A DNA stretch of 64,000 nt from Stomorhina lunata (GCA_933228675.1 OW121740.1:5821501-5885500), one strand, 5' to 3'. Shown: positions 12,096 through 24,059, counted from the stretch's first letter. Notes: generated from the letters alone by a model not told the origin. Translations and numbers: made by a program.

Positions 12096-13360
12096 TTTGT
12101 TATTTTTCTTAAGAAAATTTAAAATTTTTCTTTAACGATTAAATTTAATTTAGTTCTGCATTAATCAATGTATATTTTTTTTCATTGTTAATATTTCATC
12201 ACTGACGTTATTAAACGTTTAATACTCTAAACTGTCTTTTCTATTTACTCATCATAGCATTAACCCGCCAGTCTTCTCCAACGGCATTAAGTTTTAATTT
12301 TTTTTCATTAATGCTTCAAAACTGAAACAAAAAGCCAATAAAGGCACGTAATATCTTAAATATTCCTTAAGCCATAATTGCACTTTGTTTCAGTGACATC
12401 CTTTTACCCGACGTTTTACGCTTCGGTATCAGTTGGTGTCGCCCATATCGGTCGGTGTTCCCTTGATAATCTATTTATAATGAACAGAACGAGCACGAGC
12501 AGAGAAAAATAAAAAAACAAGGAACCAACACAAAGAAATTAAGAGAGCAAGAAGGAAGAAGGTTATTGAAAAGAATGACTGCACAACCAAATTCAATTAT
12601 TTCATTTTATTTTATTTCATTCTATTTTATTTTATAAACAGAAAATTCGATTAAACGGATAATAGTAGCAGTTGTTGTTTTTGGTTGAAATACAACCGGA
12701 GGCAAACAGTTCTTCACTATTTTACTGCCTCTCTATATAAAAAAGAAAAGAGATTTATATTTCTGAGTATATGTATGTATTGGTATCCTTTGACAAGGAG
12801 ACTCTGGAAGTACCTAAGTGTGTGTTTGTAGGTTTTAAATAGCGGAAGGAAGGATGAAAGGTAAAGGGTTAATATTAAATGTAGTTCGTATTTATTACAA
12901 TGACGGATGTAAATGATTTTCAACTGTGAAATAAATGAATAATAAACGTTTAAATTTGTATATAAAATTATTTAGCAATTTGGTTTGTCAGGCAGATGAG
13001 TTTTACTTTTTGGTAGGAATCAGAGAGGAATTTTATAGCCATTGGCTTTAATTCCATTTTTGTTTTTAAATGTTTTCACATAATGATTTATGGTTTTATT
13101 GAAGTGATAAATTTCTGTTTCTTGTTCGTTTATAAAATGTGTCTGTCTGATTTTAACGAGCCTTTTGGTCACTCATGACGTATGAGTAATTGATAAATGT
13201 TTAAAAAAAATATATTTCTTTTACATCTACTGTCGAAGTAATAAAATTTATGTTGTGTTTAATTAAATTTATGAATGCTTTTTGAAGCTCAAAAGAAAAG
13301 ATGAGCTAAAACATTAAATGTTAACATGGTAAATTTTTACTAGTTCTTATAAAAGATAAA
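12096..13360. other. Spacer between two opposing satellite arrays, no gene seen
   Basis: This is AT-rich sequence with a somewhat less AT-rich stretch at about 12390-12480. I see no splice-bounded coding exon. The minus-strand open frame 12717-12923 is low-complexity and unsupported. If the intron is transcribed, this stretch would be the loop between two inverted arrays. Confidence 0.4.
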
Positions 13361-15390
13361 TAGAATTTTCTATAGAAAAGTTATCGATAACTCGACTTTT
13401 TTATAGAAAATTATCAATAACTTCACTTTTCTATAGAAAAGTTTTCGATAACTTGACTTTTCTACAGAAAAGTTATCGATAACTTGACTTTTCTACAGAA
13501 AAGTTATCGATAACTTTACTTTTTTATAGAAAAGTTATCGATAACTTGTCTCTTCTATAGAAAAGCTATCTATAACTTGACTTTTCTACAGAAAAGTTAT
13601 CGATAACTTGACTTTTCTATAGAAAAGTTATCGATAACTTGACTTTTCTATAGAAAAGTTATCGATAACTTGACTTTTCTATAGAAAACTTGTCGATAAC
13701 TTGTCTCTTCTTTAGAAAAGTTATAGATAACTTAACTTTTCTAGAAAAACGTTATTAATAACTTTACTTTTGTAAAGAAAAGTTATCGATAACTTGACTT
13801 TTCTAAAGAAAAGTTATCAATAACTTGACTTTTGTAGAGAAAAGTTATAGATAACTTGACTTTTCTATAGAAAAGATATCGATACCTTGACTTTTCTATA
13901 GTAAAGTTCTTGATAACTTGACTTTTCTATAGAAAAGCTATCGATGACTTGACTTTTTTAGAGAAAAGTTATCGATAACTTGACTTTTTAAGAGAAAAGT
14001 TATCGATAACTTGACTTTTCTATAGAAAAGTTTTCGATAACTTGACTTATCTTTAGAAAAGTTATCGATAGCTTGACTTTTCTATAGAAAAGTTATCGAT
14101 AACTTGACTATTCTATAGAAAAGTTATCGATAACTTGACTTTTCTATAGAAAAGTTATCGATAACTTGACTTTTCTATAGAAAAGTTATCGATAACTTGA
14201 CTTTTCTATAGAAAACTTGTCGATAACTTGTCTCTTCTTTAGAAAAGTTATAGATAACTTAACTTTTCTAGAAAAACGTTATTAATAACTTTACTTTTGT
14301 AAAGAAAAGTTATCGATAACTTGACTTTTCTAAAGAAAAGTTATCAATAACTTGACTTTTGTAGAGAAAAGTTATCGATAACTTGACTTTTCTATAGAAA
14401 AGATATCGATACCTTGACTTTTCTATAGCAAAGTTCTTGATAACTTGACTTTTCTATAGAAAAGCTATCGATGACTTGACTTTTTTAGAGAAAAGTTATC
14501 GATAACTTGACTTTTTTAGAGAAAAGTTATCGATAACTTGACTTTTCTATAGAAAAGTTTTCGATAACTTGACTTTTCTTTAGAAAAGTTATCGATAACT
14601 TGACTTTTCTATAGAAAAGTTATCGATAACTTGACTTTTCTATAGAAAAGCTATCGATAACTTGACTTTTCTATAGAAAAGTTATCGATAACTTAACTTT
14701 TCTATAGAAAAGTTATCGATAACTTGACTTTTCTATAGAAAAGTTTTCGATAACTTGACTTTTCTATAAAAAAGTTATCGATAACTTGACTTTTCTATGG
14801 AAAAGTTATTGATAACTTGACTTTTCTATAGAAAAGTTATCGATAACTTGACTTTTCTATAAAAAAGTTATCGATAACTTGACTTTTCTATAGAAAAGTT
14901 ATCGATAACTTGACTTTTCTATAGAAAAGTTATCGATAACTTGACTTTTCTATAGAAAGTTATCGATAACTTGACTTTTCTATAGAAAAGTTATCGATAA
15001 CTTGACTTTTCTATAGAAAAGTTATCGATAACTTGACTTTTCTATAGAAAAGTTATCGATAACTTGACTTTTCTTTAGAAAAGTTATCGATAACTTGACT
15101 TTTCTATAGAAAAGTTATCGATTACTTGACTTTTCTATAGCAAATTTCTTGATAACTTGACTTTTCTTTAGAAAAGTTATCGATAACTTGACTTTTCTTT
15201 AGAAAAGTTATCGATAACTTGACTTTTCTTTAGAAAAGTTATCGATAACTTGCTTTTTCTTTAGAAAAGTTATCGATAGCTGGACTTTTCTTTAGAAAAA
15301 TTATCGATAACTTGACTTTACTTTAGAAAAGTTTTTGATAACTTGACTTTTCTTAAGAAAAGTGATCAATAACTTGACTTTTCTATTGTT
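13361..15390 (-). repeat. Satellite array 4 (31-bp TTATCGATAA unit, inverted orientation)
   Basis: About 65 units read on the plus strand as TTCTATAGAA, AAGTTATCGATAACTT, GACTT, the reverse complement of array 3. A 17-unit block is tandemly duplicated: the rare variant ACTTGTCGATAACTTGTCTC occurs at 13688 and again at 14215, 527 bp apart, which is exactly 17 x 31. It is followed in both places by the same series of variant units. The stretch 14830-15120 is nearly perfect consensus. Confidence 0.93.
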
Positions 15391-18300
15391 GTCGGCAGCT
15401 TTTAAGAGGCGGGTTGGTTCTGCTAGCTTAAAATAAATAACTTAATTATATTTTATTATTCAAAGGAATTTAAAAAATTCCTAGAAAAGCAAATAAATCA
15501 TTTGATTTGATTTGATTAACTCATTCCCCTAAAAGTAGGCAAATATTTGAATAATGCAAGAAATCTCTTGTAAATGTGAGAGAATGTTATTGAAGTATTA
15601 GTGTAATGGGAGTATGTAATACAAGTATGAAATGTGTGGCTGCATGTTGCAGTTAGATGTTGCACATTTTAAGTAGTCCAAGTGTTATGTATGTATTAGT
15701 TGTTTAAATATTGGATTATTTCAACCTTAAACATTTTTGAAGGATATTTAGATATAAAAGTTTGTGTGTTTCAATATTTAAGGTCTTTTCCGGACTTTAT
15801 CGTATAATTTAAATATTTCATTTCACTCAACACACTCATTTGAACTCTTTGAAACATGTTCATTCATGTCTCAAGGGTAGAGTAAAATACAAACACTCAG
15901 CCCATATGCAATAAAAACTAAATTAGGTAGTAATTTTTAAATTATTATAACTATTACTAGATTATTTTCTGAAGTTGTGGTTTTTTGCCTTCATTCCTCA
16001 GCATTTGACGAACTTTTTTTTAACATTGACTTTTATTTCTTTTTTTTTAAGATATGACTGGTTAGAGTGATAATATGGAAAAACTGAAACTTACAATTAA
16101 AAGTCTTTAATAGCACTGGTATAGAATGAAGTTGTTTTTAACAATAAAGCTTAAGACATCGTAGTATTTATTCTAGTTAGCGAGATATCTGAAAATTTCT
16201 TTTACAACCCTCGTATGTTCTGTTGTGTGTTCTCAAGTGTTAAATAGTGTAATTTACTGACGAGGTTATTGCAATTCATTTACACACTTTCTACATTGTG
16301 TTCAATTTTCCACTTTTTATCCAATGCTATCAAAGGACGAATACCAACCACAACAACAAAAGTAGCCACAAACAAATGCTACAAAAATATCAGCAACTAG
16401 TTTTCCTTCAAAGTATTTAGAAGATGATATTGTTAACTATTCTACATGATGACTCTAAGAAGACACTTCTTGAAGATTGAGGGAAGAAAATTAGCATGAG
16501 ACTTAATAATTGTTTCTCACAATATTTCAAAAATATATGAAATACATCAAGATCAAAATGTAATCTTTTACTTTAATTAAATTCTTTATAAGAATTATTA
16601 GAAATTAGTAAATCCTAACTCAGACCAAAAAAAGGATAATTTGTCATCATCCGCTTTACAAAATATTTGCTGGGTTACTAATACTATGTATTTAGTGCAT
16701 GACCACTAACTCTTCCACATATTGTTCATAGTCAGTTGGTTTGTCTAGCAAATACAATACTTACGATACAAGTATGTACAAATAATAGAATATACATTGT
16801 ATATGGGTAATTCTCACTCTAGGTCTTTGGACAATTCAAATAATTGTTAATAACACTGACCTAGGCAAAGGAATTAAATATAATGAAATGCTAGTAATTG
16901 AAAACATAAAATAGTGACCAACTAAAGCAGCAACTAAATACTTTGAGTAGTTTAAAGGGATACAAGGTAATTACTCACTCATTACATTCCAATTATTTTT
17001 TTACTTTTTTCAAAGTTAAATACCAAATTACCATTTAAATGGTTTACAATTGCATTGACACGTGATTAAATGGGATTAACATATTTAAATTAATTGGAAT
17101 GCAATGACAAATTAATATGAGATTCTAAGAAAATGGTATTACGTTCAATGTAATGGAAAAAATTTCGTAAATACAAAACAAGTAAATTCCATAAAGTTGG
17201 CTATAGCAGAGATGTTGGCAGGTTAAATTCTAGAATTTTGAATTACCATATTTTAGTTTTGTTGTGTTTTAGAACTGGAAAATTGGGTGCAATATATGCA
17301 TAAAAAACAAAATGATTCAAAACACTAATTTTGACTTTATGATATCTCACATCACCAAAGTCAAGTGTATGTTTTTGATTTTTCGATCATTAGAATATTT
17401 GTTTTCAAATTCTTTTAAGCCATTTCTGGTAGTTGGTCTTATATGACAGGCAAGAGTCAAATATCAAGTGTTAAATATCAACCCAGATCAAAACTGTTCA
17501 GTTTATGGCGGCTGATTCTCATTTGTTCTTGATCCTTTTTCACTTTATATTGTAGCAGGTTATCAAGTTTATATCTTCAAAAGTAGAGTGATTTTCTTTA
17601 GATCGTTACTGAGATTGCTAGATAGAAATTTGGTCCAGATACTACTTAAATGCCATTAAAGCCATTTTTAACCAAATAAGTGGAAAATATTACCTATAAA
17701 TAACCTTGTGATGGTATGTAGCTATTGCTTAGCGTTTTTAGCTATCAGGTAAGAACTGTAGGAAATTCCAACTTCTATCACCTCGTGGTACATCCTGGTA
17801 ACCTTAGCAACCTAGCTGAAGATGCGGTACACAACCCTTGTCGGATTCTAGGTCGGGGCTAATACGAGAGAGAGTTATATTAGAGCCATTCCAACGTATT
17901 TGGTCTAAAAAAATTGTACTTGGTAAAGTATGAAACTGCAGCGTCTGTTCAACATGTTAGTTGCGGCTACATGCGGGCGTCTGTCTCGTTTCGAATGGCT
18001 CGCTATACAAACGTGACTCGGTTCTTTGGACTCATCACCCATCGACTAACGATCTTTGAGGCATTGAAAAAAACAATATTACAAAATATACTACTCCAAG
18101 GGGTAATCATACTAGAAATCCACCTGCTACGACAGCTGGCACAAGGATTTTGAAAGTGCCTAATCTACGCAAGAACATTCTAGTGAATAAAAGCAATTGG
18201 GGCCCTATATTTCACTGAGATTTAAGGGTAACAGAAGAAGATAACAGAAAATTTTTTAAATTTTGCGAACACTGTTTCATCATAACATATAAACATTTCT

Positions 18301-18539
18301 TTCCCGGAAATCCTTCAAACGCCCCAATTCTACTAAAATAGTAATAAATCTAATAAGTGTTATAATAGCCTTGAAATCTAAAGGTAATGAAAAGATATTT
18401 TATGTTTACAAACGCCACTACATAAAAGAGAAACTATAATAGCTTTGACGAGTTGATATATAGATAATTACAAGAGTTGACTTCGACTACCAAGCAAAAC
18501 ATATCAACCTGAGTTCGATTCCCGGTAAACACAATATCA
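15391..18539. other. Intronic single-copy DNA; less AT-rich unassigned stretch at 17740-18240
   Basis: From 15391 to 17740 I see AT-rich sequence with no gene. From 17740 to 18240 base composition becomes more balanced, and a short plus-strand frame after a stop near 18063 encodes about 53 residues including YTTPRGNHTRNPPATTAGTR. It lacks clear splice sites and I do not recognise it; it may be transposon debris. At 18485-18530 there is a tRNA-like B box (AGTTCGATTCC, followed by CGG) with a degenerate tRNA-like sequence upstream, probably an old SINE fragment. Confidence 0.4.
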
Positions 18540-19135
18540 ATTGTTATAACTTTAGGTTTACCTCTATTGGCTTACCTCCATCGGCGGTAAGCCTACAGCA
18601 ATAACACGCTGTCGATGAAAAAAGGGTTAAAATAATGCAAATTTTGCGATTTTTTGGTTTACATTTGACCATAGCTCCTGAACCTGAATTAGGCGATTAA
18701 ATACAACGAAGAGTACTTAAATACTTATAAAAGTTAAACTATACCCTTTCTTATGACCAAATTTAGTGCAAACTGGGGCCAAATTACAGCATTTGATATC
18801 GATCGAAATCTTTGATAGTTTCAAAACATTTGTATAGCATACTTTAAGGATAATCAAAATTATTTAAAAGATGCACAGTTTACAATATGTTTTTGAAGTT
18901 ATTTGTTAAAAGATGATCAATAGTAAAAGAGTTTTAATTGAACTATATGTTTTTAAAAACGAATCAAACTGGATACCAAATTTCAATAAACTTTTTGCAT
19001 CGAAGTTACTTTCAACATCCCTAAAGTATACTTCGATATCGAATGCGGTAATTCGGCCCCTGGTTTTATAAGTATACAATTTATTCGGTCTACATTTGAC
19101 AAAAGCTTTCAAAAACTTTCATCACAGAAAATTAC
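18540..19135 (-). repeat. Degenerate dispersed transposon-like repeat
   Basis: The segment CTGGGGCCAAATT...GCATTTGATATCGATCGAAA, followed by TAGCATACTTTAAGGATAATC, is shared with 24090-24175. The segment around GGCCCCTGGTTTT is shared in position and order with GGCCCCTGATTTG near 24410. A run near the plus-strand left end, AAAAGGGTTAAAA-like, also resembles the end near 24635. These are diverged copies of one family (see 24060-24640 and 28230-28862). I cannot name the family. Confidence 0.5.
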
Positions 19136-19431
19136 ATAAATACCAAGGAAACTACTTTAATGCTAATAAACTTTGAAAGCTACGACAATCAAATTTATTC
19201 CAAAGAATTACCTTATAATACCAGATTTTGAATTATCAGTTTCGTCGGAAATATTTGAGGTATATTTCCAAATTTAACAGAATTTGGTGGTGATTATATG
19301 AGATCCGGCACAGACCAATATAACAGTCTCACTTGTTCTTAGTAAAATAACTGCTAATCAAAGGTAATTTAAAATATAAGGTTTATAATAATTGGAATAT
19401 ACGACAAAAAGATTTTGCCATTTTCGACTTA

Positions 19432-19602
19432 AACAGGCGTAGGCAGTCAATACCACCAGAAGCCGAAGACTTTTTATAACTTTTGCAAATATTAATGAAA
19501 CTCGTGATAATGAGTAAGAAAAGCTTTCAATTCGAATTTGGATATAAGCAAAGTTGATTGATGCCGCTTTGTTCAAGGAAATACAAAAACAAAATATACA
19601 AA
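19432..19602 (+). repeat. Dispersed repeat copy B, abutting satellite array 5
   Basis: This aligns with the reverse complement of 70-247. Shared blocks include AGGCGTAGGCAG, ACCAGAAGCCGAAGAC and AATACAAAAACAAAATATAC. The right end runs straight into the satellite beginning ACATTTTCTATAGAAAAG at about 19600. No coding content was seen. Confidence 0.6.
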
Positions 19603-21540
19603 CATTTTCTATAGAAAAGTTTTTTATAAAAAAATTTTATATAGAAAAGTTTTTGATAATCAATGTTTTTAGGAAAATTTTTGATAAAAAAAATTTCTGT
19701 AAAAAATTTTTAATAAAAAAAGTTTCTATAGAAAAAATTTTGATAAAACTATTTTCAATAGAAAAATTTTTGATAATAAAATTTTCTATAGAAAAGTTTT
19801 TGATAAAAAACTGTTCTATAGAAACATTTTTGATAAAAAAATTTTCAATAGAAAAATTTTTGTTAAGAAAAGTTTCTATAGAAACATTTTTGATAACAAA
19901 TTTTCTATACAAAAATATTTGATAAAAAAATTTTCTTTACAAAAATTTTTGATAATAAAATTTCTTTAGGAAGATTTTTGATAAAAAAAATTTCTGTAAA
20001 AAATGTTTCATAAAAAATTTGTTTGTTTTTATTAAAAATGTTTCTTTAAACAAACAATTTTTTTAAATCTTCTTTAGGAAAATTTATGATAAAAAATTTT
20101 TAATAGAAAAATGTTTGATTAAAAAGTTTTCAATAGAAAAATTTTTGATAAAAAAATTTTCTATAGAAAAATTTTTGATAAAAAAAGTTTCTATAGAAAA
20201 GTTTTGACCCAACAAATTTCTATAGAAAAATTTTTGAAAAAAAATTTTTGATCAAAAAATATTCTATAGAAAAATTTTTGATTAAAAAAATTTCAATAGA
20301 AAAATTTTGGATAAAAAAAAAATTTTATAAAAAAAATTTTGTATACATTGATAAATTTTCTATAGAAACATTTTTGATAATAAAATTTTCTATAGAAAAA
20401 TTTTTGATAAAAAAATTTTCTATAGAAAAATTTTTGATAATAAAATTTTCTATAGAAAAATTTTTGATAATAAAATTTTCTATAGAAAAATTTTTGATAA
20501 TAAAATTTTCTATAGAAAAGTTTTTGATAAAAAACTGTTCTATAGAAACATTTTTGATAAAGAAATTTTCAATAGAAAATTTTTTGTTAAGAAAAGTTTC
20601 TATAGAAAAATTTTTGATAACAAATTTTCTATACAAAAATATTTGATAAAAAAATTTTCTTTACAAAAATTTTTGATAATAAAATTTCTTTAGGAAGATT
20701 TTTGATAAAAAAAATTTCTGTAAAAAATGTTTCATAAAGAAACATTTTTGATAAAAAAAATGTTTCTTTAAACAAACGATTTTTTTAAATTTTCTTTAGG
20801 AAAATTTATGATAACAAATTTTTAATAGAAAAATGTTTGATAAAAAAATTTTTAATAGAAGAATTTTTGATAAAAAAATTTTTAATAGAAAAATTTTTGA
20901 TAAAAAAAATTAAAAAAAAATAACAAAATAGTCGGGATGTAAATTTTTGATAAAAAAAATTTTCTATAGAAAAATTTTTGATAAAAAAATTTTCAATAGA
21001 AAAATTTTTGATTGATTTTTCTATAGAAAAATTTTTGAGAATAACATTTTTTTTAGAAAAATTTTTTATAAAAAATTTTCTATAGAAAAATTTTTGATAA
21101 AACATTTTCAATAGAAAAATTTTTGATAAAAAATTTTTAATCAAAAATTTTCAATAGAAAAATTTTTGATAAAAAAATTTTCTATATAAACATTTTTGAT
21201 AAAAAATTTTCTATAAAAAATTTTTGATAAAAAATTGTTCTATAGAAAAATTTTTGATAAAAAAACTTTCTATACAAAAATTTTTGATAAAAAATTATCA
21301 TAGAAAAATTTTTGTTAAAAAAAGTTTCTATAGAAAAATATCGGATAAGAAATTTTCTATACAAAAATATTTAATAAAAAAATTTTTAATAAAAAAATTT
21401 TTGATAATAAAATTTTTTACAGAAAAATTTTTGATAAAAAAAATTTCTATTCAGATTTTTGATAAAAAAAGTTTCTATAGAAAATTTTTTTATAAAAAAT
21501 TGTCTATAGAAAAATTTTTGATAACATTATTAAAGAAAAA
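19603..21540 (+). repeat. Satellite array 5 (30-bp TTTTTGATAAAAAA variant)
   Basis: Tandem 30-bp units of GAAAAATTTTTGATAATAAA plus ATTTTCTATA resemble array 1. A block of about 300-340 bp is duplicated: 19780-20020 and 20510-20750 share the same succession of unusual units, including AAACTGTTCTATAGAAACAT and TTCTTTAGGAAGATTTTTGA. At about 20905-20945 there is a short non-satellite interruption containing ATAGTCGGGATG. Long open frames on both strands (for example 20248-20646 plus and 20325-20636 minus, rich in FSIEKFLIKK) are artefacts of the 30-bp period. Confidence 0.92.
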
Positions 21541-21963
21541 TGGAGTAGAAAACCGCTTCTTTTTAAAACATTAGAACTACACATTAAAAAAAATACATAT
21601 TTTAGTTAAAAATATAAAAAACGACTAAAGGTATATTTAGAATTCGTTTGTTTGATCGTTTCAGGCTAAATATGCAAATATATGCAGATAATTTTTATAC
21701 AGTTTTAAAGAAGAGACCTCACTTTTGAATAAATTACAATTTCTGTTGTAGAGATCTTCAACAAGAAAAGTTATATCTTGAATAAAATAGATATTTCTTA
21801 ATTTTCAATTTAAAATTAAAGCATTCTAATAAAACAATAAATGTAGCTATCCCGATCACAATTCTTCAGATGGCAATGAATAATTTTATGATTATGTGTA
21901 GCATATGCATGGATGAGCATAGCGGGCTACCCTGTACTTCTCAAGACGGTTTACTTAAGTTTC
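21541..21963. repeat. Array flank and diverged copy of the 24774/25079 repeat
   Basis: At 21565-21605 the flank GAACTACACATTAAAAAAAA, followed by TACATATTTTAGTTAAAA, matches the minus-strand flank near 54280-54330 and, more weakly, 4786-4810. From 21646 to about 21835, the run TTTGATCG...AAATATGCAAATATATGCAG...GAGACCT is a diverged copy of the tandem repeat at 24774-25320. Confidence 0.5.
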
Positions 21964-22019
21964 TTATTTAAAATTTTTTATGTAAATTAATAATTTTGAA
22001 AATTCCTTAAATCTTTTAC

Positions 22020-22152
22020 CTTTTGAACTGCTTTTGTTCAGATGATTAGTTGCTAAAGTCGAAGTCGTTGTTGTATGATTAGTAGCAGATGCAGAATTAA
22101 GAGGCAAATTGTTAATAAACGCCTTCGAAGGCGCTAATTGTTCTGATAACAT
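22020..22152 (-). CDS. fid: TRM9-like tRNA methyltransferase (fid/TRMT9B type), first coding exon
   Basis: The exon encodes 44 codons starting MLSEQLAPSKAFINNLPLNS and ending NKSSSK, plus one extra base G. The ATG at 22152 is the first in frame, with AATAAATTTT just before it, and the exon ends at a clear donor, AAAAG|gtaaaag. The extra G joins the AT at the start of the exon at 2193 to make Asp, so the phases agree. The sequence is Ser/Thr/Asn-rich like the continuation in the next exon, and has no signal peptide or domain. The evidence that this is exon 1 is the phase match, compositional continuity and shared strand, not homology. A transcript spanning 22020 and 2193 would settle it. Confidence 0.6.
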
Positions 22153-24059
22153 TAAAATTTATTGCAACGATGAGAAAAAATTATGCAGAACAAAATTTTT
22201 AATTTTGCTTAAAATTGTTAATATTTTTTTTGATAAAACGAAGCTTTTTTTTTAGTTAGTTTTTAAGCACTTGGTAGGAGTTAATGTTATAAATAGAAGT
22301 TAAATAAACATTTTTAGGTATATTTTTACTCGTTTGTTAAAGATGTTAAAAATTTTAAATAATCTTAAATATATTTTTAAAAGCAGTTTTATTCAATTTG
22401 GCTTAAGCTTAATTTATATTGTTTCTTTTAGTTAAATTTTGTATATTTAAATTTTTAGTTTCTGTATTTTTAAAGAAATGTTGTATATTTTTTCAAAATG
22501 ATTTTAAATAGAAAAATGAGCAAAAGAAATTGATAATAATGAGATGCATGCGTACGAGCGGAACGAAATGAAGCAGAGGGAGCTCGATTTAAGGCAGAAC
22601 AGGATAAGAATCCTTAAAAAAAGCAAATTAAAGCATTAAAGCGTGGCAAATGTTATAGCTTTTTTTACTAAATTTGTTAGTGTTAATAATTAATTATTAT
22701 ATTTTTTATTTTATACTTTTCTTATAATTTTATTTTCTTTATTTTTTCTTGGTTATTTTAAAGCGTTAGCAGGTTTTTTTTTGGGAAAAATTACAGGATA
22801 CACACTCGTTTACTCACTTAGAAAAATTTCTTTACAAATATTTTACGCTGAAATACGTACGAAAGGAATGGTTTATACACACACACACATTTTTCACTTT
22901 CTTTATGCCTTTCACTGGTTTTTGGTAGGTTTTTCGTTTTCTTTTCTTCCTTTTTTTTGGTTTAACAAAAGGGAATTGAATAAAAGTTGCGAGGGGTTAG
23001 GAAATGCGTAAGAAGTGAAGATTGATTTTTGAGTTTTTTTGTTAATTTTAAAGCCTCAGGCAAAAAGTTTAGAAGTTTGGATAAAATTTATTATATTTAT
23101 ATTTCAATTTTTAATAATTTTTATTTCTTTTAAAAATTTTCCAGTTTCCTTTTTTTCATAATTTAATTTCTCTTATTAAATTATTTAACACTTTTTTATT
23201 TCTTTTATTTCATTTCTTATCAAAATTTCATTTAATTTCTTAGTTAAATTTAACTCTTTATAGTTATCTTTAATTGTTTGAGTGTGAGTGTGTAAGTTTG
23301 TATATGTATTTTTGACTTTTGGCCATTTGCCTGTGTATTTGTTGTTTTACTTTTTTTTTTGTAATTTTATTCCTTTAAATCTTGCGCTTTTTTCAAGTTT
23401 TGTGTCCGTAATCTTTGAAATACCGTTAAGTACTAAAGTAACAAAAGCTTTCTTTCGCCTATGTGTATACTCGTTTTTTTGTTACTATTTTCTTTCTTTC
23501 TGGTTTTCTGTGAAGTTTCTCCTTTCGTTAGCATTCGTAACTGTCAAACAGGGTATTTGTCGTAAATCTCCCAAAAAGCTTTTTTAATTTAACGAAAGCT
23601 TTTTTTGCTTTTATTTTTTTTGCAAATTGTAGGTCATTTACTCGTTGTTATTATTAACAAAAGAACAAAAAAGCTTTTAGGCGCGAAAATACACTTTTTT
23701 GGGGAAAGTGAAATTTTGTAGCATTCAAAACTTTCACTAGAATTTTGAGAGTAAAAGTGGATTATTTTGAGGGATACAAAATTTTTGAAATATTTTGTAT
23801 TTTAAAATTTTAAGATATGCCAAAGCTAGGATAAAATGTGGACCAAAATCTACCAAATTTATAAGTGCAAAGTTTTAGCAAAAAACTGTAATTATCTTTA
23901 GATTTATAAGTGTTTGGCGATTTTCTGGGTATTTTAATTGACTTTCGAGAGTATGGAATTCTTGTTCAAGTATGGACCAATTCCAACAAAATTTAGATTT
24001 TATTAAAATACAAATAAATTTGTATCTACTAAGAGCCAAAATCTCTATTCTGGCAAGGT
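22153..24059. other. Upstream region of the fid-type gene; no other gene seen
   Basis: The 5' untranslated region and promoter of the methyltransferase gene should lie here. A less AT-rich patch at about 22535-22610 (GAGATGCATGCGTACGAGCG and neighbouring sequence) is a candidate promoter-proximal stretch, but no TATA box or initiator can be assigned confidently. T-rich low-complexity DNA fills 22650-23600. Open frames at 22781-23011 and 23288-23587 are low-complexity and unsupported. Confidence 0.35.

Larger units (their letters stand above)
2194..22019 (-). other. fid: Giant satellite-filled intron of the fid-type gene
   Basis: The intron is defined by the donor AAAAG|gtaaaag at 22018-22019 and the acceptor tttgcag ending at 2194. 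The phases on the two sides match exactly: the upstream exon ends with one base G and the downstream exon starts with AT, joining to GAT (Asp). It is about 19.8 kb long. Five satellite arrays, one SINE-like remnant and degenerate dispersed repeats account for most of it. Further small exons inside cannot be excluded, but the phase match makes direct splicing the simplest model. Confidence 0.7.

Noticed and set aside
6900..15390. Regularly spaced palindromic repeats resembling a CRISPR array
   Set aside because: The units are contiguous with no unique spacers, the host is a fly, and no cas genes are present.
19554..20646. Long open frames on both strands rich in FSIEKFLIKK-type repeats (also at 2501-2695, 3601-3936, 20806-21574, 31685-31939, 37333-38219, 41050-42040, 54637-55577, 62503-62688)
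   Set aside because: They lie wholly inside satellite arrays whose unit length is near a multiple of three or whose stops are avoided by chance. Both strands are open over the same interval and the translation is just the satellite repeated.
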